From the NCBI GenBank assembly GCA_027422505.1, contig JAPQWV010000001.1, positions 7,006,001-7,070,000 on the forward strand: a DNA stretch of 64,000 bases. The letters are read 5' to 3'. Positions 1 to 10,753 of this stretch are shown piece after piece. Below the pieces are notes generated by a model, which did not search any database, had not been told where the DNA came from, and saw only the letters and a program-made list of their open reading frames with translations. This DNA is from Craterostigma plantagineum (Eukaryota > Streptophyta > Magnoliopsida > Lamiales > Linderniaceae). The position numbers were made by a program, and so were the translations under genes. The first letter of the stretch is position 1; each line of letters starts with the position of its first letter.

Positions 1-377
1 GACTCTTTGTGGAATGATTTGATTCCTTTAGACGAGGTAGTGCTACATCTAAATTATATTGTTCCTGTTTTATTTCAGTTTGGAGTGTAATGATTGAGTT
101 GGAATGACTGCATATTGATGCATCTGACTGCAAAATGAATGTCCCTGCCAACCATATGACATATCTGTAAAGCTAAATCCCAAGCTGCATTTTAGTCAAT
201 CTATTTGTTGTCGATGTTTCCTGAGTTGTATTTTCAGTGATTATAACTAGCTCAAGAAGCCTATCCCAGTTCCGTGTCACTTCCGATAATTCTTGCCCTC
301 TTATAAATCAATAGGATCAACCTTTCACATGCTATTGAGAATTCTTATTCTCATTTCCTTTCATTTTCACTAAATAG
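1..377 (+). other. Upstream intron(s) of the RING/PHD gene
   Basis: No complete gene is seen here. The stretch ends in a splice acceptor (AG at 376-377) in front of the first certain exon of the RING gene. Bases 1-36 stay open and are followed by a possible GT donor at 37, in the same phase as the next exon, so they may be the end of an upstream exon. This is weak evidence. The rest reads as AT-rich intron. Confidence 0.4.
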
Positions 378-1442
378 CCTAAGGAACCAAGCTCTTCGCG
401 GCCGGCACATGACAGACCGAGAAAGAGGAACTCCAATGCTTCAGAAACTCAGCCAAGATCTCGCCGACTAATTAAGAAACATGGAGGCCAAAATGATTTT
501 CCATCAGTTTCATATTCCGACGAAGAGACTGATGATGTGGAAGTGTTATCCGAGACTACTAATCAGACTCATCTTCAAATTCCTAGGACGAAACACGATA
601 TCAGACGCTTTATGAGCAAACGTCTTAGTAGCAACCAAGGTGCTTTACAAGTTGAAGAGATTGAGAACACTGAAGACAAAAAACAGAGCGGCCAAGCTCA
701 CATCGGTCAATCTCCTCCAGTACCTCCATCAGAGCTGCCCGAGTATCCAACCGACGATGAACTACGTAATAAACAAACATCATCAAATGACCTGTCATGT
801 GTAATATGCTGGACGGACTATAGTTCTACGAGGGGAGTACTGCAGTGTGGCCATAGGTTTTGCTTCTCTTGCATACAGAACTGGGCAGATCGCATGGTAC
901 GTCGTACAAATTCGCGCGTACCTTTATAATAATATATTGCTTTGCCTCTTAGAAGTACGAATTACCTCACGTTATTATGTCTCGTAGGCTTCTAGAAAGA
1001 AGCCATCGACGTGCCCGTTGTGCAAAGCCGCTTTCATGTGCATCACGAAGTTCGAAGATGCCGCATCTTCGGACCAGAAGATATATTCGCAGACCATCGC
1101 CTTTGACGGTTCGAAGACTGATCTGTACGTTGTGCCCGACGAAAACCACGAGCCTCCCACCAACGTTAGTGAACAGAACACTCATCTTATTCTTACATCG
1201 TTACATCATCTCAGTTGTTGCAGTTTAATCTTTTTTTTTTCCTTATTACGTTGTTTTCGTGGTCGCAGAGAGCAGAACAAGTTTGTTTTAGATGCTACAG
1301 CAGAGAGCCAGAGGATCTCCTCGTTAGGTGCAATTTCTGCCGTGTTCGATGCGTTCATACTTATTGCCTCGATCCTCCATTGTTGCCCTGGACTTGTACT
1401 CACTGTAAGGATCTCCAAATGCTTTACTATCACAACCGCTAG
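378..1442 (+). CDS. RING finger plus PHD-like zinc-finger protein, 3' part (probable E3 ubiquitin ligase)
   Basis: Three exons can be joined, all in phase 0: 378-896, 988-1164 and 1269-1442 (stop TAG). The first is a low-complexity basic and acidic region that ends in the start of a RING finger (CVIC, then CGHRFCFSC). Exon 2 supplies the last cysteine pair (CPLC), giving a full C3HC4 RING split by an intron right after NWADRM. Exon 3 holds a short C-terminal PHD-like module with CFRC, CNFC, an HTYC pair and a final CTHC. RING proteins of this type usually transfer ubiquitin from an E2. PHD-like modules often bind histone tails or other proteins. The combination resembles plant nuclear RING proteins that carry BRCT domains further N-terminal (Arabidopsis At1g67180 is a candidate relative, from memory). 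The N-terminus lies outside the window, so a BRCT domain cannot be checked. Confidence 0.75.
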
Positions 1443-1871
1443 TTTTAAAAATGAGTTCTTTCTTTTTCGTTCAATTGGTTTGTGCATTTGAAAGGGATTT
1501 CTATTAAGAAGATGAATGTCCCAATATGTTTTTGAGTTGTCACTTGCGACTCTGTGGGGGTGGTGGTGAAGATTGTATTGTATGCTACTTTGCTTGTGGA
1601 ATGTTAGCTTACCATTTAATTATATAATAATAATCTAGGATACAATCCCTCGTGATGATAGTAAATAGCGTGAAGACATTATATTTCTAAGTAACCTTTT
1701 TAATTACTACTTCAGCAAAGAAAGCTAAGCAAGCCTAGGCATCCTTCCGATGATTTCAACACAGTAACTGTAATAACAGTTTCTTCTTTTCTTTTCCTGC
1801 TTTTTTTTTTTTTAAATTCTACGCATGAACTAACTGTAAACGAAACAAAGGAAATAATTTTTTGCTTCTCT
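1443..1871. other. Convergent 3' flanks
   Basis: This stretch lies between the stop codons of the RING gene (+) and the small-protein gene (-). It is AT-rich with T-runs and holds no gene I can support. It presumably carries the 3' UTRs and polyadenylation signals of both genes. Confidence 0.4.
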
Positions 1872-2075
1872 TCAGAAGGCATAGCTTCTGCTGGTCCTTG
1901 GAGAATCAGCAAACTTGAGATTGTGTTCGATGAGCTTACGAGCCTTTCTGCTTCTGATTTCCACTCTCATGCTTTCGCTCTTCTCTATCTTGTCGTAAAA
2001 TAATGGCTTCTTCATACTCTTCTTCAGCTTTGACTTCAAGCTACTGACCAGCCTCTCCAATCCCATCATCGCCAT
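1872..2075 (-). CDS. Small conserved-looking plant protein, 67 aa, function unknown
   Basis: An uninterrupted ATG-to-TGA frame of 67 codons. The protein is basic at the start (KSKLKKSMKKP), has a central stretch rich in Arg and Lys (MRVEIRSRKARKLIEHNL), and ends SPRTSRSYAF. The pattern (short leader, DKIEKSESMRVEIRSRKARKLI core, Tyr-Ala-Phe end) looks familiar as a small plant-specific protein found in many eudicots, but I cannot attach a function or symbol. No signal peptide or membrane segment is visible, and the helix-prone basic core suggests a soluble or nucleic-acid-associated protein. It converges on the RING gene. The MULE inserted about 230 bp upstream of its start codon, in or near its 5' UTR or promoter. 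Confidence 0.6.
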   Translation of the reverse strand: MAMMGLERLVSSLKSKLKKSMKKPLFYDKIEKSESMRVEIRSRKARKLIEHNLKFADSPRTSRSYAF

Positions 2076-2306
2076 AGCTATTTGAATTTCCTACTATAAT
2101 AGAAAAGGCAAAGAAAAAATATGCCATTAATATCCCACTATAAGGGGAAAAAAAAACAAGCTAAAAACAACGTAGATTGCCATGATAGGGCAAGGAAGAG
2201 GAATAATGAACACACAGACAAACACACCTTGAAGAGTAAAAGGAAGAGTTTTTTTAGTACAAGGTTCTGAGAAGAGAGGACTTAAATGAGGTTTCTAATT
2301 GAGAGA

Positions 2307-2315
2307 GAGAGAGTT
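2307..2315. repeat. Left 9-bp target-site duplication of the MULE
   Basis: GAGAGAGTT at 2307-2315 recurs exactly at 16392-16400, immediately outside the two inverted ends. A 9-bp duplication is the hallmark of Mutator-like elements. Confidence 0.9.
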
Positions 2316-2677
2316 GGGATTTTTTAAGAAAATAGCCTTTGAGTTGGTCATCTTTTAAAAAATAGCACCCAAAATCGGACTTTACCTTTCTACCCTTACT
2401 AACTCTGCTCTAAAGACTATTTCACCCTTATTTAATGTCAATCAACAACCTCAACAACACTTAACGAAAAAATTAATTAAAGGGTTTACTGTTACACTGT
2501 AGCGAATCTGAAACATCAGACCCGTGATAGAAGAGTGGGGTAAAAGTAAAAAAAAACACACTATCTTTCACTTCCAGTAAAAAAAGCAAGCGTGTGCTCT
2601 CCCGCCCCTGCACTGCAAATCGTCTTCTCTACAACTCAAAGCCTACCGAAACTCAACCTCAATCGACTCATTCGACA

Positions 2678-5642
2678 ATGGCATTCAACGCGAACACCCA
2701 AAGAGTGGAGGTATGTGTTTTACTCTTCGTCTTCTTCAATTTAACGCGAGAGGGGATCTGGGAACGACCCATCGAACCCTAATTTGGGGCGGACACGTGC
2801 TTGCAAGCATAGGACAGAGCTTGGTAGCATAGGACCCGTGCTTGGCAGCATAGGACTCGCGCTTGGTAGCATAGAACCTGTGCTTGCAAGCATAGGACCC
2901 GTGCTTGCAAGCATAGGACCCGTGCTTGCAAGCATAGGACCCGTGCTTGCAAGCATAGGACCCGTGCTTGCAAGCATAGGACCCGTGCTTGCAAGCATAG
3001 GACTGTGCTTGCAAGCATAGGACCTGTGCTTGCGCAGCGTACGTCGCTTTTAATGCATGGGTCCCGTGCTTGCAAGCAGAAGACCCCGCTTATGAGCAGG
3101 GGACCTGTGCTTATTTGACGGGTCCCCTGTGTATTAGCCGCGTTTCCCCTGCTTAAACGCTGGGGTCCTCTTACCTGCAGGAAGGGTGTCCTGTGTCACT
3201 GCGCGCGCGTAAGGTCGGGGGACCCGCGCGTTATAATCGGGGGACCCGCGCGCTATGACCATGGGACCCGCGCGTTATAATCGGGGGACCCGCGCGTTAT
3301 AATCTGTGCTTGAATCTCAGCATATGCGATGCGGTCCCCTGCGCCGCATGCACATAAGGGTTTTCTGTTTTCATTAGTTCATACCACGTAATTTAGCTAA
3401 AATGTGTGTTACGTATAAATTAGGTTGTGATGCAGAAGCAGTTCGACACAGTGGACGAAGTTCCCCATTTGACTGTAAAGCTGAGCTCGTTATACGCCGA
3501 TGCCAGCGAGCTGATAAGACAATGTCTGAACCAGCACGAGTGGGAGATTTTTAGGAACGAGAGTCCGTTCGGCCGCCTTGTTAGGGCCGAGCCTGATTTT
3601 AACCTCTCGGGCCAGTTGCTGTGGTACCTTATCCAGAGCCAGACGATGCTGCACAACCGGGAAGAGCTGTGGATGATTTTTGGCGAAAAAACCACTCCGA
3701 TTTTCAAAGTCGGAGTATTGCCTAATCACCGGGCTGAAGTTCGCAGCCGAGCTACCGCCGGTAAACGGCGGCTCCCAATTCACCGCAAGATATTTTGGTC
3801 ACGTCTCAAAAGTCCGCATGTCGCACGTCAAGCGTGTGTTGGAGGAGTTGTCTGGCGACGAGGACGATGTGGACTTCGAGAAGCTGAAGTTGGCGGACGT
3901 GTACTTCGCCACCGCCGTGTTGATGCCTCGACCGTCGAAGAAGGACACCGTCGTCAGTCCCTGGGTCCTTAGTCTCGTCGAAGATCGGTTAGCATTCTCC
4001 CAGTATCCTTGGGGGACCGTGGCATTCAATGAGGTCATACGCACTGTAAAGGTAAACCTACGGGAGAAGTCACGGAGTGGCTGATCAGTGGGTTCATACA
4101 ACCACTTCAGGTGAATTTATAACTAAGCTTCTTTGCATACCATGTTTTGAGGGACGTTTCTAAGATTTTTTGCGTTATTCGTATTCAGATACTAGCATAC
4201 GAGTGCATACCGGGGGTTGCAGACGAGTTTGCGGTTCGCAAAGAAGAAGATTTCACGCCACGCATGCTCAGGTGGGCGACGAAGAATTGGCGTCGCAAAG
4301 CATGCCCGACTCTTAGGACGGTCGCGGATGCCGTCGACGGCGATTTTGTACAAGGGTTGTTAGTGCCGTCAGCGGAAGAGTTGGAGGCGGCGTACTTTAG
4401 GGACAGCGTTTTTGACGTTGGGGCGGCACACGAGCTATTCGACCGTGTGACGGGCCTACTCATGCGGGGAGTGGAGGTTAGGTGTGCGAGAGGCCACCGC
4501 GATCGTGGCGACGACGATCATTTAGCGATCGTACCTGTTGAAGATTATCCCACACCTGTGGAGGTGGTTGAGGCTGGAGATTTTGGTGCTTCGTCGAGCG
4601 CCCGAGGAGTTCGAAAAAAAGGCAAATCGACTGTAGAAATTGTTGATCTAAGTGACGAGGATTCTGGCTCAGATAGAAATGAGAAGTGGAGTAACAAGTA
4701 CCGCGGGCGAGTGGACTTCTCCGGGCGTCAGTTGATTCATGCACATGATCGCGTGCTCATTGACAAGTACCTTCAAGCGGCAAGATTTAGGTAAATGTTT
4801 TCTTTCGATGTCAACCTCAGTTATCGTACATAAACACGTAATAATTTTTCTTTTTATGCAGTGATAACGTTTGGTCGGGTGACATGTGCGACATGGATGC
4901 CCAAGGCTTCTACATGTTGCTCTTCCATGATATGCTCAAGTCCAATTGTCTTGACGCATATCTAGATTGCTTGAGGCGAATCTATGCGGACTCCGATAAT
5001 TATCCTCGCGTCTTCGTCTTTCCAAGTTACGTGCAAGACGAGCACTTTAGGAAGGCGCAGAAGTTGAATAGGATGGCGAAAGTACGGGTGGATGATATGG
5101 AGGAATTCGTGAATGGATTGTCGAGAAGCAGTCGGAGCTGGTTGGAGCGTCTCACGGAGGATGAATTGATACGATGCAAGTACATCATCTCTCCCGTTTT
5201 CGCACGGACCCACTGGGCAGTGCTTCTTTTTGACGCGTCAACGCAAACCTTCGTCCTTAACGATTCATTGGGCGCGCATGGTGTGCAATTCGCCGGGAGA
5301 GTGTTCGTAAGTAGCTGAAATCCGACTTGTCTATCATTTTTATTTATTGAGTAACATGTTCGACGTTTGCTATTTTTTGCAGGCGGAGTTTCTTTCTGCA
5401 TATTGGCGTTTCAAGTTCGATATCGTCACAAAGCCTAAGTTGAATATAAAATGAATCGGAGCCAGAAGGCTGGCAGCTTGGATTGCGGGGTTCATGCGGC
5501 GTTGACGGTGGAGACGGTTATGGTTGACACGCCCGAGTTTAATGAATATCAAAGGCAGATTGATATTTCAGCGTATCGATCCACTATGGCTGCACGGATA
5601 TTGCGTGACCAGTATAGCTGTATGCTCCATTTGTTTGGCTGA
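2678..5642 (+). pseudogene. MULE-borne DUF1985 / Ulp1-like (C48) cysteine protease, left copy, frameshifted
   Basis: Exons inferred from splice sites: 2678-2710 (11-codon leader MAFNANTQRVE), 3424-4110 (DUF1985), 4189-4790, 4862-5306 and 5383-5642. The C-terminal part is an Ulp1/SENP-type protease: His in THWAVLLFD (about 5210), Asp in LNDSLG, Gln in RSQKAG and Cys in LDCGV (codon 5484-5486). All catalytic positions are present. Three frameshifts break it: an extra A in the run 3686-3691, a lost base near 4073-4078, and a shift at about 5450 just before the Gln/Cys block. Ulp1 enzymes cleave SUMO-type tags; the role of the transposon-borne forms is not established. A repeat block fills the 0.7-kb first intron. 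Confidence 0.8.
2790..3330. repeat. 21-bp tandem repeat block in intron 1 of the left protease gene
   Basis: About twelve near-identical 21-bp units (2793-3040) contain the perfect 10-bp palindrome GCTTGCAAGC followed by ATAGGACCC. They grade into related units with GGGACCCGCGCG followed by TTATAATCG. The core GGGACC/GGTCCC is shared with the other MULE spacers. Long reading frames across it on both strands are by-products of the repeat. Confidence 0.85.
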
Positions 5643-6633
5643 GTATAACTTCGGTTAGTGTTAATTGTAGGTGGATATGGACAAGGGTTTTCCCAGGTGT
5701 AGTTGAAAGTTATATGGAGGAATTTGTAGGTTTGAATAAATTTTTTTGATATGGTTGAATAATTGATTCTCTGTATGAAACGAAACGTGATGGGTGATTT
5801 GACTTGTTACTAAAATACTTTGACCAAATACTCAGTAATTGTTCAATAATTGTTCAATAATTAGAAACCCTAAATTAGGCAGCGACCCGTTCATATACAT
5901 ATACACTTGGGACCCGTCCCATCAGCGCCAATGCAATATTCGCTGGTCCCCTGATATTACGGGCGGGTCCCGTATATTTAACGTGCGGGTCCCATGATGT
6001 CAAGTTATGGTCCCTTGTGCACGTATCCCACCATACGACTTGATAAACTTTTTTCCATTGTTGAGATTCTCTGTATGAAACGACACGTGATGGGTGATTT
6101 GACCTGTTACTCAGGAAAATATTTTGACCAAATACTCAGTAATTGTTCAATTATTGGTACGAATAAAGCGAATGTGAGAAACCCTAAATTGGCAGCGACG
6201 CGTTCATATACATATACGCTTGGGACCCGTCCCATCAGCGCGGGACCCGTCCCATCAGCGCCAATGCAATATGCGCGGGTCCCTTGCTCCGAAAGTACGG
6301 GTCCCATATATTTAATTCGGGTCCCATGAATTAAAGTTATGGTCCCTTGAGCACGTATCCCACCATATAGACGTGATAAACACTTTTCCATTGTTGAATA
6401 ATTGATTCTCTGTATGAAACGAAACGTGATGGGTGATTTGACTTGTTACTGAGGAAAATATTTTGACCAAATACTCAGTAATTGTTCAATTATTGGTACG
6501 AATAAAGCGAACGTGAGAAACCCTAAATTTGCAGCGTCCCGTTCATATACGCTTGGGACCCCAGATTACTTTAAAATAAAAAGTAAAACAACGCTTTTAA
6601 TGTATTAAAAGCCGCACGACCAACTCCTTGCAG
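5643..6633. repeat. MULE spacer: three-fold repeat plus GGGTCCC block
   Basis: There is no gene here. A segment containing TGATTCTCTGTATGAAACG occurs three times (about 5763, 6064 and 6401, spacing about 300-340 bp), followed each time by a tract with TTTGACCAAATACTCAG. Between the copies lie GGGTCCC/GGGACCC motifs at about 21-bp spacing (5885-6000 and 6190-6360). The last part (6590-6633) leads into the transposase and resembles, inverted, the right end of the element. Confidence 0.7.
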
Positions 6634-8973
6634 CAGAAAGCATACATTCCACCGTCGTCATTCTCTATAGGTGATAATCATGACGATCAGCAGCATTTTT
6701 TTCAAGTCGATGGTCAGTGGGTAATTCGCGAGGACAATACGTCGAACTGGGTTCCCGATCCAACTTGCCGGTGGCAATCAATCTTGGTCGACGACGGTTC
6801 ATGCACGTTAGTGGATCTCACTAACGAGATATTGAATGCATTGTCGTTACGCAACGACAATACCAAACTACGGATAAGCTACATGCCTTGCATAGACTAC
6901 AATTATGTGCGCCCCATCTACATCGAGAACGATTACGGCGTACGTGCGTACCTTGGAGGTGGTTGCCCACGATCAAGACCACCTCTTCACGTGGAAGTTG
7001 AGTTCATCATCATTGCGGCACCACCACATCAACCTCATGATAATGATTTGTCGGGTTTCGACGTCGGCCTTATAGCGCATTGCGATACAAACGCAGAAAA
7101 TCCAACCATTTGAGGGTTTTCCCAGCACATCTTACAACCCTCCTTACCAAAGTAATGAAAGCAGTGGCTATGTATATGATAATGAGAACGAGCAAGTCGG
7201 ACGGGAAGACGAAAATGAGAACGAGCAAGGTGCTATAGATGATGATGGAAGGGTCGGAGATGATGATGATGATGATGACGATTTTGACGTCGATGAGCAC
7301 GACGACGCTCCTGATGTTGCCGACGATAGTACCTATTTGTTTACGGATGGTTCGACCCTATATGTTGGACAAGAATTTCGTAGCAAGAAAGAATTGAAGG
7401 ACGAAATCGCTAAAAATCGCTGTCGCTGCATGCTTCGAACTCCAACTGGATAGGTCAAACAAAACCCTGTACGTAGTGAAATGTGCGAAGGAGAACTGCG
7501 AATGGCGAGTACGAGCTGCACAGGACAAGGACTCCCCCTTTTTCTCAATCCGAAAGTACGTCAACACGCACACGTGCGGCGTGTCTCATCGACGACGTAG
7601 ACATCGCCAGGGAAGTTCGTCGCTCGTATCGAGCACGTTGTTGGAAAATTTCAGGGCTCCTAAAGACATCCCCGCTCCCAGTTCCATACAATCGATGATG
7701 CAGAGCAGGGGAGTAGAAGTTTCATACTACAAGGCTTGGAGAGGAAAACAAATTGCGACCGACGAATTAGTTGGTAACAGGGACGCTTGCTACGGTTTAC
7801 TGCCGGCTTACTTAGATGCGGTGAGGCAAGCCAACGAGGGCAGTATCACTGATTGGGAGATGGACGAAGAAAATCGGTTCAAGTACATGTTCTTGGCATA
7901 CGGCGCATGCGTCAGAGGCTTTACGTTCATGAGGAAGGTCGTTTCTATCGATGCCACTTTTTGAAGGGGAAGTATAAGGGTCTCATGATGATTGCCACTG
8001 CGCAAGACGGCGATTACCATCAATATCCTTTAGCATGGGGTCTTGCCGACGGGTCGGAGGGAACCGAGCCATGGACGTGGTTTCTCTCGAGATTAAGACG
8101 TTTTCGGATGGCGACGATCTCGTAATAATTTCTGATCGGAACCCTGGAATAAAGAATGCAGTTCCGGCCGTTTTCCCGAACGCGTTTCATGGTTTCTGTG
8201 CGTGGCACCTTCAACAAAACGTGAAGACGAAAATGAAGAAGAAAGGTGCGTGCCCGATTTTTTGGCTTGTCGCTACTGCCTACACAAAGAGCGAGTCCGA
8301 CTGTCATTTTAAGCAGTTTGAACCAAAATATGCGGACGTGGCTAAATATCTTGACGAAGTCCCAAAGGAAACGTGGACGCGAGCATATTGCCCTAGATCA
8401 AGATACAACATAATGACGACCAATGGATCCGAGTCTATAAATGCAGCTCTACGTAAGGACAGAGAGCTTCCAATTATTGGACTGTTGGGCTCGATTCAAC
8501 GACTAACATCATCATGGTTCAGTAAGCATCGGCGAACTGCCGAAGCTTCAATCGCCGCGAACATGACTAGCTTTACGCCGAAGGTGGAGTCGATCATACG
8601 AGAGAATTTCACCGAGTCGCAAAAATTCCATGCGTCGGAAGTCGGGCATCTAACATATAACGTGTACGGGCAGCATGTGAACGAGGTGGTCGATTTGGGG
8701 ATGTGCACATGCACGTGCATGAAGTTTGACATCGATCGTATCCCATGTCCACATGCGATTGCAGCTTGTGGTTCTGCCCAAGTGCCGGTGTATTCATTAG
8801 TAAGCGATTATTATACCTTGGAGATATGGAAGTTGGCATACGAAGGTACTATACGTCCGGTAACGGACCGCATTGAAAGTAGTATGGACATGTTGCCGCC
8901 TCGTGTTGGTTCACAACGCGGACGACCCCAGAAAAATCGGTTTCCTTCGGTGGGTGAATTTTTTAGGAGATAA
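6634..8973 (+). pseudogene. MuDR/MULE-type transposase, frameshifted
   Basis: The reading frame follows a splice acceptor at 6633. In order it shows an N-terminal region, an acidic Asp/Glu tract (7170-7320), the MULE N-terminal domain with its zinc cysteines (CAKENCEWRVRA), the catalytic core (first Asp in SIDATF, second Asp in IISDRNPGI, TTNGSESINA as the Glu-side block) and a C-terminal SWIM zinc finger (CTCTCMKFDIDRIPCPHAIA). It ends at TAA 8971-8973 after a basic GRPQKNR tail. Breaks are seen at about 7113 (stop and shift), 7453 (stop), 7962 (one T short inside the first catalytic block, before LKGKYKGL) and about 8090. MULE transposases bind the inverted ends and cut and paste the element. 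This copy cannot make a full protein as read. Confidence 0.85.
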
Positions 8974-10753
8974 CGTTGTAATATGTGTGTATCGTCGTAT
9001 TCAGAGTGGCTTATGGGTGATTTCCATTTGTGTTATGTTATGTAAGGTTGCGTTACGTGCGTCTGCATGAATTGAATATGGAGGTAGAAAACCCTTATGC
9101 ACAAATGCGCAGGGGATCACTGCGCATATTTGTGGTTCCCGCCGGGTCCCCTGGCCATAACGTAAGGTCCCCTGCCTTTAACGTTTGGGTCCCGTACAAA
9201 CTTCTAATCCCCTGCCTTTAACGTAAGGTCCCCTGCCTTTAACGTAAGGTCCCCTGCCTTTAACGTGTGGGTCCCGTGCAAACTTCTAATCCCCTGCCCA
9301 TAACGTAAGGTCCCCTGCCTTCTAACATAACGTCCCCTGCATTTAACGCCGGGTCCCCTGACTTTAACGTAAGGTCCCCTTCCTTTAAAGGAAGGGGACC
9401 TGCCGACTAGCACATGGTACCCGCACATTAGGGTTGGTCACGTCCGCTTACTAAGTGGGTCCAATAATTGTTCAATTATTGATGAAAAGTGACATCTCAG
9501 AGCAGTGCTTCATTTATTGGTCAAAAGTGACATGTCAGAGCAGTGTCATTATCATCAGTCTGTATAGGACAGATGACTTGACATTTGATCCCCGATTTGG
9601 GGCTTTTGTCCCCTGCGAAAATGTAATTTTATTAAATTCCTTAATAAGATAATAATTAAAAAAAAAATTAAGTGCGCGATTAACAAAATTGGAAAAAATA
9701 ACAACTAGATTAACAATATCTGACTCCAAGTTTGTAACCCAAAAAAAATATATTCCGACAAGTATTTCAAGTTGAACGATCTCTGACGTGAATATAGTAA
9801 GAGAGCACACCCAGAAAACATACTCGTGTTTGTGATTTCTGTAGGATGTAACAATCTTATAGACTTAACGTAATTCTTGTGTTTTTATCCATTTTTTTTG
9901 TGTTCTCTGCTATGTTTGATGACTTTATATTGTATTCTACGATAAACGAAGTATAAATACGCACAATTAATCGCTTGCTTCCATGAATTAACATTGCAAA
10001 AATCGTACATGAACACATCGGACCCACATGTTATGGGCAGGGGACCCAATCGTCAAAACAGGGTTCCCGCGCATATTGCATAGGACCCATACTGAGATCG
10101 GCGGGTCGTCATTGGTCCCGTCAAAATTATGCGCATGTTAAGGCCGGGTCCCGTCCGGTCCCGTCGAATTGTTGCGCAATATAAGCAAGGGACCCGCGCG
10201 TAAAGAGCAGGGGACCTGCGCGTTATGAGCAGCGTCCCCGCACTTATATTCAGGGGACCCGCGCAGGGAACGTGCGTAGCAAACACCCGAAAAGTTAAAC
10301 TCATAACAACCAAGTGAAATTATGTCAAATCACTTAAACATCAGTTATTTTTATGTCAAATCACACATCAGTCTCACTGAAAAAAAGTTGAAAACGATAG
10401 AAAAACTCAATCTTTCACAATTCTAAACCCTAAATAGCTATCCAACAAACGATAAGTTAATATCAAACAAGTAAAATTAAAATTCAACAGAGAAATTCTA
10501 CAACGCATGAAATTTAACACAGGAAATTATGTCAAATCACTTAAACATCAGTTATTTTTATGTCAAATCACACGTCAGTCTCACTGAAAAAAAGTTGAAA
10601 ACGACAGAAAAACTCAATCTTTCACAATTCTAAACTCTAAATAGCTATCCAACAAACGATAAGTTAATATCAAACAAGTAAAATTAAAATTCAACAGAGA
10701 AATTCTACAACTCATGAAATTTAACACAGGAAATTTTAATCAACACAAAATTA
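8974..10753. repeat. MULE central spacer with two GGTCCC blocks and a tandem duplication
   Basis: There is no gene here. At 9125-9430 there are about a dozen units with AACGTAAGGTCCCCTGCC at 21-bp period. At 10020-10275 a second block carries GGGACCCGCGCG-type units, also near 21 bp. At 10314-10735 a unit of about 207 bp (starting near TATGTCAAATCACTTAAACA) is present twice in tandem. The rest is AT-rich. Confidence 0.75.

Noticed and set aside
2790..3040. CRISPR-like direct repeat array
   Set aside because: The units are contiguous 21-bp tandem repeats without unique spacers, in a plant genome.
2736..3075. Long overlapping frames on both strands encoding Cys/Ser-rich repeats
   Set aside because: They arise because the 21-bp repeat is a multiple of three and keeps any frame open. 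They have no domain, and they lie in the inferred first intron.
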